NCBI GenBank assembly: GCA_029213005.1 | Contig: JARGPI010000002.1 | Span: 185,108 to 249,107 of the forward strand | DNA from: Verrucomicrobiales bacterium | Lineage (GTDB): Bacteria; Verrucomicrobiota; Verrucomicrobiia; Verrucomicrobiales; DEV007 | Direction of reading: 5' to 3' | DNA length: 64,000 nucleotides | In this document: one piece after another, positions 7,750 through 16,909 of the stretch | How the letters are laid out: each line of letters starts with the position of its first letter | Numbering within the stretch: the first letter of the stretch is position 1 | Translations under genes and position numbers: made by a program | Notes under the pieces: generated by a model | Database searches by the model: none | What the model was told of the DNA's origin: nothing | The model's input: the letters and a program-made list of their open reading frames with translations, nothing else

Positions 7750-9780
7750 ATGAAGTCCTTCTGGTGCGTTTTCAGTCTTTATTTTGCGGTGGGAATCTCG
7801 ATCAGCGCTGAACCGCCCAATGTGGTGCTTTTTCTGGCGGACGATATGGGCATGGGTGATACCAGCGCCTATCAGGACTTCACGGGAAATGCCGATCGCG
7901 ACCAGATCGATACCCCGAACATGGAACGACTCGCCCGAATGGGGATGCGGTTTACCGATGCCCATACGCCTTCTTCGCGATGCACCCCAACCCGATATGG
8001 ATTGCTCACGGGGAGATATCCGTGGCGCAACCGGCTCAAATACTGGGTGCTCTTTGGTTCGCAGGGTGACCCGATGATCGAAGCGGATCGACCGACTATC
8101 GCGTCGGTTTTTAAACAAAAAGGGTATGCAACCGGACTGTTCGGTAAATGGCATGTCGGGTTGAGGTATCGCAACCACGATGGAGAACCCGCTGCGGGAT
8201 TTCTTGATGCCGATTTCACCAAACCGATGCACACCACACCGCTGGATCATGGCTTCGATGTTTGCCGGTTTACGTCGCGTTCCCATTCTACTTCCGGGCC
8301 GGATCAGGGAAGCCCGAGATCCAGGCGGACCAATACACCGGATCAGGATCGGGGGCCGGGGCACATTGATGGGAGAACCATTTTGGGTGCTACAGGGAAT
8401 GGTCGCATGTTGGTCGAAGATGGGCCCAATGCCTATATTTTAAATCAACTGGGGAGTCGTCATTCCGATCATGCGATGGCATACCTTGAAAAACAGGTCG
8501 CCGGTGGAAAACCTTTCTTTCTCTATTATCCGTCCAATTCAAACCACGGTCCTTACACTCCTGATTCTGCGATTGATGGAGTGCCGGTAGACGGGGCGGC
8601 GCGAAACAAATCTGGTGAACAAATGGGGCCCCGGTATGACTATATTTATGAAAACGATGTTGCCCTGGGAAGGCTGATTGACTACCTCGAAACTACCGGG
8701 GATCCGCGTCGTCCCGGGAAAGCTCTAATTGATAATACCATCATCATTTTCACGAGTGACAACGGGGCTGAGATCAAGGCGAAAAGCGCGACGGGGCCTT
8801 TCCGGAGTCACAAAGGTTCGGTTTTTGAGGGCGGTCACCGGGTGCCTTTTTTGGTAGCCTGGAAAGCTGGTGGTATCCCGATTGGGGATAATGCGTCGCC
8901 GGTTGGTCTGACTGATCTTTATGCCACTTTTTCTGAGGTTCTGGGGGTTAGTTTACCCGATCTTCGAAAGGGGGAAAAGGGCGGGGAGGATAGCACCAGT
9001 ATTCTGTCTGCGATGAAAGGTGAAGAATTTAAGGCGCGTTGTCCGCTATTTTTCAACGATCACAAAGAGATGAAAAGTGATAACGCAGTCGTGGCGATTC
9101 GGCTGGACGATCCAGTGATTGCCGGGAAATCGGTCCCCGGGCAGTGGAAACAGTTTTTTGATGCCGGTTTGTTGCGGATGGGAGTGAGTCAGCCTTTTGC
9201 ACTGTATGATCTAAGTAAAGATTTGGAGGAAAAGGATAACCTGATCGAAAATCCGGAGCTTTCTGATCTGGTTGCATACCTCAATCAGGTCGCAGAGAAC
9301 TACCGGAATAGCGGCGGGGTTCGGTATATAGAATTTGCCCCTTCCGAGCGAATTGTCTACCGATGGGGACCGGATGAAATGACTCCGAAGACGGATTTAA
9401 AATTGACGATTCGGGGCGGAAAGGACGAGGCGTTTGATGTCAATAATCGTGGTCTCGGATTGGTCGGCGGAAAGGTCAAACAAGTGGATCAGGGGGAAGC
9501 GCTTCTGATTTCCTTCGATCAGGATGTGATCGTGGAATCGGCCGGTATTGTGGCTGGAAATGGCGTTTGCGGCGGGTTTTATCAGGTAGGGGAAAAGGCA
9601 CCTCTCGCGATCTACTGCGTGGATGCCGATAACGATTCGAAAGATCAGCAAGGTCTCCTCAGCGATATTGGTCTGCTGAAAAAAGGGGAGGTTCTGCGTC
9701 TCGACAGCAGTCCTCACCTCGGCGTCGAGGCGGCGGGTCAGTGGCGCCTTCAATCGCTGTCGGTGCGACCGTTGGATTGA
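7750..9780 (+). CDS. Secreted formylglycine-dependent sulfatase
   Basis: Type I sulfatase (alkaline phosphatase fold) that would hydrolyse sulfate esters, probably on polysaccharides. The active-site signature C-T-P-T-R with Cys78 is present (SSRCTPTRYGLLTGR); the Cys would be oxidised to formylglycine by a maturase not found in this window. Metal-binding motifs LADDMGMGD and TSDNGAE are also visible. The signal peptide is residues 1-20. Start chosen at ATG 7750 because GGAAGG (7735-7740) lies 9 nt upstream and the signal peptide begins there; TTG 7714 and ATG 7741 are alternatives. The C-terminal 150 residues are an extra beta-rich domain. It may be cotranscribed with the upstream MarR gene. 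Confidence 0.92.
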   Translation: MKSFWCVFSLYFAVGISISAEPPNVVLFLADDMGMGDTSAYQDFTGNADRDQIDTPNMERLARMGMRFTDAHTPSSRCTPTRYGLLTGRYPWRNRLKYWVLFGSQGDPMIEADRPTIASVFKQKGYATGLFGKWHVGLRYRNHDGEPAAGFLDADFTKPMHTTPLDHGFDVCRFTSRSHSTSGPDQGSPRSRRTNTPDQDRGPGHIDGRTILGATGNGRMLVEDGPNAYILNQLGSRHSDHAMAYLEKQVAGGKPFFLYYPSNSNHGPYTPDSAIDGVPVDGAARNKSGEQMGPRYDYIYENDVALGRLIDYLETTGDPRRPGKALIDNTIIIFTSDNGAEIKAKSATGPFRSHKGSVFEGGHRVPFLVAWKAGGIPIGDNASPVGLTDLYATFSEVLGVSLPDLRKGEKGGEDSTSILSAMKGEEFKARCPLFFNDHKEMKSDNAVVAIRLDDPVIAGKSVPGQWKQFFDAGLLRMGVSQPFALYDLSKDLEEKDNLIENPELSDLVAYLNQVAENYRNSGGVRYIEFAPSERIVYRWGPDEMTPKTDLKLTIRGGKDEAFDVNNRGLGLVGGKVKQVDQGEALLISFDQDVIVESAGIVAGNGVCGGFYQVGEKAPLAIYCVDADNDSKDQQGLLSDIGLLKKGEVLRLDSSPHLGVEAAGQWRLQSLSVRPLD

Positions 9781-9787
9781 CCCGGGG

Positions 9788-9817
9788 CGTCCCTATGATG
9801 AGGGACGGCTTTTTTTG
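9788..9817 (+). terminator. Terminator of the sulfatase gene
   Basis: CGTCCCT and AGGGACG pair around ATGATG and are followed by GC and seven T. It starts 8 bp after the sulfatase stop and overlaps the 3' end of the convergent SNase gene (stop at 9793), whose last codons therefore form part of the hairpin. Confidence 0.85.
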
Positions 9818-10713
9818 ACGACCGGAGTGAGATGGAATGTTTCGGGCAACCTCGGCTTGAGTCGTTCGAGAGTGCCTTCGCCGACTCCTTTAACCTTGAG
9901 AAGGTCCTGGGCATTCCGGTAGGGTCGGTTTTCGATGATGCGCAGGGCGAGAGTTTCGCCGATTCCGGAAAGGGTCATAAGCTCGTCGCGGGGTGCGATA
10001 TTGGGATCGATAACCTTGGTGAGATCGGCTTTGTCGATCGCGAGAGCCAGCTCGGCTTCCTCTTTCCTCTGTGTGGAGCGCTCGGTGGCGAATGAAGACC
10101 AGTTAGTCAGGTTCCAAACGCCACGGCTGAGTTTTGCGGCGGTCAACTCGAGGTCTTCGATTCTGGCCCGCAGCTCGTCGCGGCTGTAGCCCTGGGGGCT
10201 TTCGCGGCAAACTCCGAAAGCACGAGCTAATCCCTGTTCGACGAGGTGAAACCCGAGGTCTTTGCCTCTCGAAGTGGTAACAAATCCGTAGATTCGCTTC
10301 TGATAGCCACTCCCGCGTCCATCGGCGAACGAGGTGTGAACGGTGAAAGGCTCGGAAAGCAATTCGGCGGTCTCAAAAGTGGCGAGTTGCCCGAACCGCT
10401 TTGCTTCGCGGATTGAGGCTTCCTGTGTGGGGTGGCAATTGCTGATCCCGAAATATCGTCTCTGCTCGCGGAGACGGCGGCTGTCGCTTTCGTCCCAGAT
10501 GCTGGCTTCGATGCAGTCCACGGCGTAGAGCCTGACAACCCGCTGCTTTCCATCGGGAAAATTGACGAGAAAGCTGTCTCCATCGGCACCCCGCATCTCC
10601 GCGAGAGTGCATCCTTTAAAGGTTTGTAATTCTCCAGACCAGCTGAAGGTGGAAACAATCGGGGTAAGCAACACTCCCAGGACGAGGGCGTACTTGGTAA
10701 GGTTGTGTTTCAT
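9793..10713 (-). CDS. Secreted SNase-like nuclease fused to a ComEA-type HhH domain
   Basis: A 306-residue protein with an N-terminal signal peptide (about 1-27). Residues about 30-200 resemble the thermonuclease (SNase, OB-fold) domain: GADGDSFLV and VVRLYAVDCIEAS fit the calcium-binding and catalytic Arg/Glu region, followed by a FVTTSRGKDLGFHLVEQGLARAFG segment. Residues about 240-295 are a double helix-hairpin-helix (PRDELMTLSGIGETLALRI and LLKVKGVGEGTLERL), as in ComEA, which binds DNA without sequence specificity. Together they suggest a periplasmic or secreted DNA-binding nuclease for DNA uptake or nutrient use. It converges on the sulfatase gene. Confidence 0.8.
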   Translation of the reverse strand: MKHNLTKYALVLGVLLTPIVSTFSWSGELQTFKGCTLAEMRGADGDSFLVNFPDGKQRVVRLYAVDCIEASIWDESDSRRLREQRRYFGISNCHPTQEASIREAKRFGQLATFETAELLSEPFTVHTSFADGRGSGYQKRIYGFVTTSRGKDLGFHLVEQGLARAFGVCRESPQGYSRDELRARIEDLELTAAKLSRGVWNLTNWSSFATERSTQRKEEAELALAIDKADLTKVIDPNIAPRDELMTLSGIGETLALRIIENRPYRNAQDLLKVKGVGEGTLERLKPRLPETFHLTPVVKKSRPSS

Positions 10714-10783
10714 TTCGTGTTAGACGTCCGGTCTATCACGATTTGTCAAAAATCAAGCCTTCTTTATTATATTTGATTCGCGA

Positions 10784-11866
10784 TTATTCGCTTATTTCAA
10801 GAAACAAGCGGTCTTCAACCGTTTTTCCCTTGATGGGAAGGGGCGGGGTTACCCTGATACGGGTTGAGTCGATTTGGGCGGTTTCGGCTAGTTTTTCGGC
10901 GATTTCATGGACGTCTTCTTCGAGTCGATCCGGCTGGTTGGATTTGACGACGAGTTTAAGGCGACCGGGCGTGACGTTGGATTTTTCGCAAAGCGCGTCG
11001 TATTCCCGAATGAGCCGGGCCAGCCTCGAAATGTGAACGGGATCGCCGTCGTAATCTTTGTCGAGGAGGTTAGCGGATTCGATTCCTTTCTTGAGGGCGA
11101 TGGTCTTCTCCTGAGTGTAGTTACCGATTTTGTCGAGGTCGACGGTGCCATTGAGGATGTATTTCGGAGCGAGAGCTTTGAAATCCTCGTATTCGTTGGC
11201 GAGTAGTTCTCCGTCCGCGTACCAGACGCCATCGTTGTATTGGAGGTTCAGTTTTCGCATTGCTTCCGGAAAGCGCATTTCGAGCAGCAGTTCACTGATT
11301 TGTCCCAACTCGTGCTCTCTCTGAATCCGGTTTTCCTCGGACAGGGTGCCGACCACGCTGATGACTTTGCCGCGCAGTTCGAGGAGTTCCTTTTCCCGCT
11401 CCACTTCGCGCTGGCGACCGTAGGGAGTGTTCAGGGAGTGATACTCGGAGAGTTTAAAGTCGACGCGGTCGGGTGAGATGTTGTGTTTCTGGAGGATCCG
11501 GTGCGGGTTGGGGGAGAGTGGGTCGCGGAGTCCAATGACTTGTTTTTTCAAAGGCCCCAGAGAGCGAACGCCGAGAACCTGAATCCCGGGTTCCGCTCGG
11601 AGATCCGAGAGGGCGCCGCGCCACTGCAGGCCGCGAATCAAAAGAAAGATGCCAACCCCGAGGACGACAGCGGCAAGGAGTCCGAGACCGACCACCGACA
11701 GATTTGAAATGACGGGGTGATTGAAGAATCGGGAAAGAAAAGACCGGTTTTTTCCCTGCTCCCGAAGAGTCTCCTCGATAAACCCAAGCCGGGTCTGGAT
11801 CTCTTCCAGCTCCAGCTGTTGGGCTTCATCAAGCAGCTCTTTCGCGTCGTCTTTGGCGTCTGTCAT
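10784..11866 (-). CDS. Single-pass membrane protein with an OmpA-associated-type periplasmic domain
   Basis: A 360-residue protein. A short coiled coil (about 10-40) precedes one transmembrane helix (about 55-78). After the helix comes a segment resembling the domain that often precedes or accompanies OmpA domains: a GIQVLGVRSLGPLKKQVIGLRDPLSPNP run, then a KLSEYHSL motif. The remainder is helical and charged; the last 100 residues contain a beta-alpha pattern ending IRVTPPLPIKGKTVEDRLFLEI that loosely resembles the C-terminal half of an OmpA fold but lacks a clear peptidoglycan-binding motif. Function unknown, envelope-related by inference. It is monocistronic. Confidence 0.65.
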   Translation of the reverse strand: MTDAKDDAKELLDEAQQLELEEIQTRLGFIEETLREQGKNRSFLSRFFNHPVISNLSVVGLGLLAAVVLGVGIFLLIRGLQWRGALSDLRAEPGIQVLGVRSLGPLKKQVIGLRDPLSPNPHRILQKHNISPDRVDFKLSEYHSLNTPYGRQREVEREKELLELRGKVISVVGTLSEENRIQREHELGQISELLLEMRFPEAMRKLNLQYNDGVWYADGELLANEYEDFKALAPKYILNGTVDLDKIGNYTQEKTIALKKGIESANLLDKDYDGDPVHISRLARLIREYDALCEKSNVTPGRLKLVVKSNQPDRLEEDVHEIAEKLAETAQIDSTRIRVTPPLPIKGKTVEDRLFLEISE

Positions 11867-11980
11867 CAGATGTGGTACGATTATTTACTAAACTCCTTGT
11901 AAGGTCTTGCGAGAATTAACAAAAACTTTACCACTTGAGGATTCTTTTCGAGTTAACGCAAAGGATTTAGTGGGAACTTT

Positions 11981-13705
11981 TTAATAAATATCCGGTTCTG
12001 CGGAATCCTCCCCGGCGTGGAGGAATTTGAAATCGCAACCCTCCGGCGCCTGAGTGATTTCATCGGCGTAAAGCTTCCCGTAGCCTCGGGAGAATTTCGC
12101 GGGGCGGGGGGACCACTTCTCTTTACGGGCGGCGAGCTCTTCGTCGGAGATATCGAGGTGGAGACGACGTCCTGCGACATCCAGCTCGATCATATCGTTG
12201 CTCTCAACAAGGGCAAAGGGGCCCCCGATGGCGCTTTCCGGCGATACGTGGAGAACGCAGGCGCCGTAGCTGGTGCCGCTCATCCTGGCATCGGAGATCC
12301 GAACCATATCACGTACTCCCTGCTCGAGAAGGTAGGTCGGGATGGGAAGCATGCCCCACTCGGGGATCCCGGGGGCACCGAGTGGTCCCGCATTTTTCAA
12401 AACGATGATGTGATCGGCCGTCAGTTTCAGCTCGGGATCGTTGATCCGGGCTTTGAGATCGGCATAATCTTCAAAAACCGCTGCGGGGCCCCGATGTTGT
12501 AAAAGCCGTTCATCAGCCGCAGTGGGTTTGATGACGCAGCCGTCGGGGGCGATATTTCCGCGGAGGACGAAGGTGCCTCCGGCTTTGGATACCGGATTAT
12601 CGAGCGAGCGAATCACATCGGTATCGTAGATTTCCGCTCCCTGAATGTTTTCCCCCAGCGTTTTGCCATTCACCGTCGGGCAATCGAGATGGAGATGGGA
12701 CTCAACTTGCTTGAGCAGAGCGAGAATCCCGCCTGCGTCGTAAAATTCCTCCATCACATACTCGCCGGACGGGCGGACGTTGGCGATCACCGAGAGTTTC
12801 TGGGAAATTTCATCGAAAAGATCGAGCCCGAGTTTGATTCCGGCGCGACCGGCCATCGCGATGAGGTGGATGATCGCATTGGTGGATCCTCCCAGGGCCA
12901 TATCGGTCACGATCGCATTGTGAAAGGCTTTTTCGGTCAGCAAATCCCGGGGCTTCACCTGATCCCAGGCCAACTCCACGATCTGGCGACCGCAGGCCGA
13001 GGCCATCCGGGCGTGGGTGGAGTGAACGGCGGGAATCGAGGTCGAACCCGGAAGGCAGAGCCCGAGTGCTTCAGCGAGCGCCGTCATGGTTGATGCGGTT
13101 CCCATCGTCATGCAATGCCCGGGGGAGCGGGCGATGGAGTCTTCCAGCTCATTCCAGCCGTCGTCGCAGAGGTTTCCGGCTTGTTTTTCCGCCCAGTAGC
13201 GCCACATGTCGGTGCCTGATCCCAGTTTTTCGCCTCTCCAGCAGCCCTTCATCATCGGACCGGCGGGAAGAAAAATGGAGGGCACATTTGCCGAAGTCGC
13301 TCCCATGATCAGTGCCGGGACCGTTTTGTCGCATCCACCCATCAGGACTGTACCGTCGATCGGGTAACAGCGCAGCGTTTCCTCCACTTCGAGAGCGAGC
13401 AGATTCCGGTAGTACATGCTGGTCGGTTTCATGAAGCTTTCGGAAAGCGACATGACCGGAATCTCCAGCGGGAAACCTCCCGCCTGCCAGACGCCGCGCT
13501 TCACCTCCTCGGCCCGGTCGCGGAAGTGGGTGTGGCAGTTATTGACCTCTGACCAGGTGTTGAGGATTCCGATGACCGGTTTATTCCGGAAATCGTCCGT
13601 ATCGTACCCCATTTGTTTGAGGCGGGAACGGTGTCCGAAGCTGCGCTGGTCATCGGGTGCAAACCAGCGGGCGCTGCGAAGAATAGAAGGATCTCGATCT
13701 GACAT
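11981..13705 (-). CDS. IlvD/Edd-family sugar-acid dehydratase
   Basis: An iron-sulfur dehydratase of 574 residues. The [Fe-S] ligands are visible in NTWSEVNNCHTHF, LMGGCDKTVPALIMG and SPGHCMTMGTASTMTALAE; the C-terminal motif SDARMSGTSYGACVLHVSPESA is also family-typical. The opening SARWFAPDDQRSFGHRSR and the overall pattern match the branch that contains L-arabinonate/D-xylonate/galactonate dehydratases more than the biosynthetic IlvD branch, so a role in sugar-acid catabolism is more likely than branched-chain amino-acid synthesis. The substrate cannot be decided here. It is divergent from the PQQ-like propeller gene; the intergenic region contains a TGTAC repeat. Confidence 0.85.
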   Translation of the reverse strand: MSDRDPSILRSARWFAPDDQRSFGHRSRLKQMGYDTDDFRNKPVIGILNTWSEVNNCHTHFRDRAEEVKRGVWQAGGFPLEIPVMSLSESFMKPTSMYYRNLLALEVEETLRCYPIDGTVLMGGCDKTVPALIMGATSANVPSIFLPAGPMMKGCWRGEKLGSGTDMWRYWAEKQAGNLCDDGWNELEDSIARSPGHCMTMGTASTMTALAEALGLCLPGSTSIPAVHSTHARMASACGRQIVELAWDQVKPRDLLTEKAFHNAIVTDMALGGSTNAIIHLIAMAGRAGIKLGLDLFDEISQKLSVIANVRPSGEYVMEEFYDAGGILALLKQVESHLHLDCPTVNGKTLGENIQGAEIYDTDVIRSLDNPVSKAGGTFVLRGNIAPDGCVIKPTAADERLLQHRGPAAVFEDYADLKARINDPELKLTADHIIVLKNAGPLGAPGIPEWGMLPIPTYLLEQGVRDMVRISDARMSGTSYGACVLHVSPESAIGGPFALVESNDMIELDVAGRRLHLDISDEELAARKEKWSPRPAKFSRGYGKLYADEITQAPEGCDFKFLHAGEDSAEPDIY

Positions 13706-13753
13706 GCCGGATTCTCGGAGTGATGCCCGAGGGCGTCAACATTCAGTTCAAAC

Positions 13754-13810
13754 TGTACAGGGTACAATCGCGGACTGTACCCTGTACAAAATGAGATGGT
13801 ACCCGGTACC
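13754..13810. repeat. TGTAC-type dispersed repeat, copy 1
   Basis: TGTACAGGGTACA (13754-13766) is followed after 9 nt by its reverse complement TGTACCCTGTACA (13776-13788), giving a 13-bp hairpin or two operator-like sites 22 bp apart. Ten bases later a third palindrome, GGTACCCGGTACC, occupies 13798-13810. It lies between the divergent dehydratase and propeller genes. Confidence 0.8.
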
Positions 13811-13874
13811 GTGCACCGCAATTAAACCACGTTTTCACTTTTCAGGACTGGTTTCCGGCTTTCTTATTGGTCGC

Positions 13875-15113
13875 ATGAAAGAATTTATCGCGGTTTGCCT
13901 CGCAGGGCTCTGGATGGGAGTGGGATCGGCGAATGACTGGCCTTCGTGGCGCGGACCGTTCGGAAACGGGCATGCTGCGGCGGATCAGGATCCTCCGGTG
14001 AAGCTGGGCGAGCCAAAATGGTCGATCGATATGCAGGGCAGAAGTCACGGCTCGATTGTGGCCAAAGGTGACCGGCTCTTTCTCAATATCGCTCTGGAAA
14101 ATGAAAAGGTGGGGGAGGTGATCCGCAATGCCCAGTATTGTGTTTGTCTGAATCGGGAAAACGGCGAGATCGTCTGGGCGACGGAGATTTTCTCGGATGG
14201 GCTGACTCAGCGGCTCAATAAAAAGGCGACCTGGGCGTCGACCACTCCGGCGCTGGATGATGACCATATCTATGTCAATTTCCTAAACGAATCGACGGTA
14301 TCGACCACTGCTCTCGATTACGATGGCCATCTTGTCTGGCAGACCGACATCTGTGAATACAAGGTGCATCAAGGCTACGGGGCATCCCCCGTTCTCTACA
14401 AAGATCTCGTCCTCGTTTCCGCCGATAACAAGTTGGGCGGGGTAATTTGCGGGATGATGAGAAAGAACGGGGAGCAGGTCTGGTTTGATGAACGGGCCAA
14501 ACTGCCGAACTACCCGTCGCCGGTGGTCCTGTCGGTTGCGGGGAAAGATCAACTCATCATGACCGGCACCGATAAGGTCACGAGCTACAACCCGCTCTCG
14601 GGTGAAAAATACTGGGAGATCGACGGGTCGACGACCGAATGCGTGACCTCGGCTGTGACGGATGGAACCCGGATTTTCACCAGCGGAGGTTATCCGGAAA
14701 ATCACGTTTCCGCCGTGGTGGCAGATGGTTCCGGCGAGATCGCCTGGAAGGCTCCCAATCGCGTTTACGTTCCCTCTATGTTGGTCAAAGACGGCTATCT
14801 CTACGCCGTGATGGACGCCGGGGTCGCGGTTTGCTGGGATAGCGCTACCGGGGAGGAAAAGTGGAAAGGCCGCCTCGGCGGAAACTTCAGTGCATCGCCC
14901 ATTCTCGTCGGTGATAAAATCTATGCCGCCAACGAATCGGGATCCCTTTTTGTCTACAGGGCGTCTCCCGGGGAATTCGAACTCCTCGCAGAAAACAAAA
15001 TCGGCGATGAAATTTTCGCAACTCCGACGATTTGTGCCGGGGAAATTTACCTGAGGGTGGCCTTCTACGATGGGGAAACCCGTCGAGAAAAGATCGTCTG
15101 TTACAGTAAATAA
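13875..15113 (+). CDS. Secreted PQQ-like beta-propeller protein
   Basis: A 412-residue protein starting at ATG 13875 with a signal peptide (MKEFIAVCLAGLWMGVGSA) followed by DWPSWRGPFGNG, the usual opening of planctomycete/verrucomicrobial PQQ-like repeat proteins. Propeller blades are marked by repeated Trp-rich strands such as NGEIVWATEIF, GHLVWQTDI, SGEKYWEIDG and TGEEKWKGRLG. The family includes quinoprotein dehydrogenases and BamB-like scaffolds; no residues that prove PQQ binding are visible. The frame is open upstream to 13416, but that part lies antisense to the dehydratase and in the repeat, so it is not used. No neighbour suggests a substrate. Confidence 0.85.
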   Translation: MKEFIAVCLAGLWMGVGSANDWPSWRGPFGNGHAAADQDPPVKLGEPKWSIDMQGRSHGSIVAKGDRLFLNIALENEKVGEVIRNAQYCVCLNRENGEIVWATEIFSDGLTQRLNKKATWASTTPALDDDHIYVNFLNESTVSTTALDYDGHLVWQTDICEYKVHQGYGASPVLYKDLVLVSADNKLGGVICGMMRKNGEQVWFDERAKLPNYPSPVVLSVAGKDQLIMTGTDKVTSYNPLSGEKYWEIDGSTTECVTSAVTDGTRIFTSGGYPENHVSAVVADGSGEIAWKAPNRVYVPSMLVKDGYLYAVMDAGVAVCWDSATGEEKWKGRLGGNFSASPILVGDKIYAANESGSLFVYRASPGEFELLAENKIGDEIFATPTICAGEIYLRVAFYDGETRREKIVCYSK

Positions 15114-15182
15114 CCGGCCCGGAGCCGAAAATTGTATTAAATCTGCGTATTGATTATTATGGAATTTGTGATAATTTAAGCC

Positions 15183-15740
15183 ATCAGTAAATTCCTTCCA
15201 GTTTGTTTTCTCGTAATTGCTTTGAGCAGTTTCGGGAATCTGTTTTCTCAAGACATTACTCCTGAGAGGATTATGGCTGCGATAGCGGCGGATTCAGGGC
15301 TTCCGGCTGATAACTACGCAGGGTATGCGACATCTTTGAGCCTGGTTTTGGCTCAACTTTCACCCGCCCAGCTCTCCGAAGTGATTTCAGATGGAGCGTC
15401 CAGTGCCGCAAGCGCACCGGAAGAAGCTGAGGAACCCGAAGAGAACGACAATGGCTCACCGGCTCCACCTAACGACCCGGCCGTCGATCAGGCGTTGATC
15501 GATATGATCAATTCCGGAATGGCACCTGGACTGCTGAAAGAAGCATTGCGGGATGCCTCGCCTCTTTCCGAGGCGGTTTTATCGGGATTTGTGGCCGCAG
15601 CTTCAGATCTTCCCGCAGGCATCGTCAAAGATGTCCTCTTTGAAAACTCGCCGCTTCCTGAAAATGTTTTCGACGCGATTCTCGCCGGAGGAACGAGTTT
15701 AAACAGTGGGCATATTCAGGATCTGAAGCTGGTCCAGTGA
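15183..15740 (+). CDS. Secreted hypothetical protein with an apparent non-AUG start
   Basis: Product not recognised. A TTG at 15222 is the first standard start, but the frame is open upstream and translates from 15183 (ATC) as SKFLPVCFLVIALSSFGNLFSQD after the first codon, a textbook signal peptide. The upstream in-frame stop is at 15177-15179. So the start is either a rare ATC codon, a mutated ATG, or a sequence error. The mature part has two similar helical segments: one around residues 30-65 and, after an acidic Pro/Glu linker (EEAEEPEENDN), one around 90-160 with repeated PLSEAVLSGF and PLPENVFDAIL motifs. It precedes the convergent propeller gene by 5 bp. Confidence 0.55.
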   Translation: MSKFLPVCFLVIALSSFGNLFSQDITPERIMAAIAADSGLPADNYAGYATSLSLVLAQLSPAQLSEVISDGASSAASAPEEAEEPEENDNGSPAPPNDPAVDQALIDMINSGMAPGLLKEALRDASPLSEAVLSGFVAAASDLPAGIVKDVLFENSPLPENVFDAILAGGTSLNSGHIQDLKLVQ

Positions 15741-15745
15741 TTGAT

Positions 15746-16768
15746 CTATCCTTCGACCCGCTCCAGGACAGCAAATCCGCCCGGATTCCACGCATAAACG
15801 AGAAGGAAAAATTTGTCTCCCACTTTCGTCCAGGATGCGTTGTGGACGTGCTCGACATTGGTATTCCCGTGGTCGAGACCGAGCTCAAGTTTGGGTTTGA
15901 TCACTGAGAGCACCTCGCCGGCCGGATCCAGGATGTAAATCTCTCCGGGTGTCCAACCGGCACCTTTCAGACATCCCACGACGGCAGTACCGTCAGGCAT
16001 GTAGTCGATATCACAGGGGCGTGCGCCTTTCGGCAACTGAGTGGTCACCGGCTTGCGGTCCTTTGTCACTTCCTTGCCATCCTGCGTAAAATAGCGGATC
16101 TGAAAGGTTTCCCGATCGGCGATGGCCACCTGTTTGGTCACTGGATTCAGGTCGAGACCGTGGCTGGTGCTGAAGGTGGATTTGCCTCCATAAACTCCCT
16201 TCAGGTAATCGCCAAATGGTTCGACAGGGAAAATGTGCCGGGAACCGTAACCGTCAGCGACGAGCACTTTGCCATCAAGAACGAGCGTGTCAGTTGGCGC
16301 GTATTTCATGCCCATGAACCAATCCATTACCCCGGGGCGTCCGAGGCGATGTAAAATCCGGCCACTGGTGTCGGTGAAAAGGACGATCCCTCTTTTGTTA
16401 TCAGGAATCACGAGATAGGGAGTTCCCTCTTTGTCGTAACCGAAGCTGGTGTTGTGGCCGTTTCCCGCTGCCAGATCCGAATCACCTTCAATTTTATTGG
16501 CCTGACTCAGATCAGGGCTCAAATGAATCAAACCGTAGCCGTCGAGATGGAAGTAGACATCGCCGTCGCCTTTCCGATCAACCGCAAACCCGCCGTGAGC
16601 CTTTTTAATATGAGCTTCGGCACCTGCGGGGAGAGTCGATAGATCCTCCCGGTATCGGAAACGCCACTCGCCCTGGCCGGAGATCAGTTCAGCCGGGTCT
16701 TCGGCCTGACAAAATAATCCGCACCACAAAAGTGAGGCGGAGAGGAGGGTAGTCGATAGCAATTTCAT
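15746..16768 (-). CDS. Secreted NHL/SMP-type beta-propeller protein
   Basis: A 340-residue protein. Start placed at ATG 16768 (signal peptide MKLLSTTLLSASLLWCGLFC); GTG 16777 would add three residues. The body has repeated beta-propeller elements with the GLDLNPVTKQVAIADR, GFAVDRKGDGDVYFHLDG and YMPDGTAVVGC type of strands seen in NHL-repeat and gluconolactonase-like proteins. The motif LGLDHGNTNVEHVHNASW near the C-terminus is His-rich. No catalytic assignment is possible. Homologues of this sort are common exported proteins of Verrucomicrobia. It is divergent from the carbohydrate-binding-like gene at 16910. Confidence 0.7.
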   Translation of the reverse strand: MKLLSTTLLSASLLWCGLFCQAEDPAELISGQGEWRFRYREDLSTLPAGAEAHIKKAHGGFAVDRKGDGDVYFHLDGYGLIHLSPDLSQANKIEGDSDLAAGNGHNTSFGYDKEGTPYLVIPDNKRGIVLFTDTSGRILHRLGRPGVMDWFMGMKYAPTDTLVLDGKVLVADGYGSRHIFPVEPFGDYLKGVYGGKSTFSTSHGLDLNPVTKQVAIADRETFQIRYFTQDGKEVTKDRKPVTTQLPKGARPCDIDYMPDGTAVVGCLKGAGWTPGEIYILDPAGEVLSVIKPKLELGLDHGNTNVEHVHNASWTKVGDKFFLLVYAWNPGGFAVLERVEG

Positions 16769-16909
16769 CGGCCCCACGTAGCCGGAAAAGTCATTTTTTC
16801 CACAACAAAGAGCGAAAAATTGCCGATCGCAGAGGGAAAGCGTTTTCCCTCATAAACGCGATTGTTCGAAGGTTGCTTTACAAATGCCGCTCCGTTATGA
16901 TTCCGGTCT

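Noticed and set aside
13416..13874. 5' extension of the PQQ-like propeller gene
   Set aside because: It is antisense to the dehydratase gene and covers the TGTAC repeat; the signal peptide starts at 13875.
14283..15251. 322-residue ORF antisense to the propeller gene
   Set aside because: Shadow of the real gene in the opposite strand; composition is that of a reversed GC-biased frame and no domain is visible.
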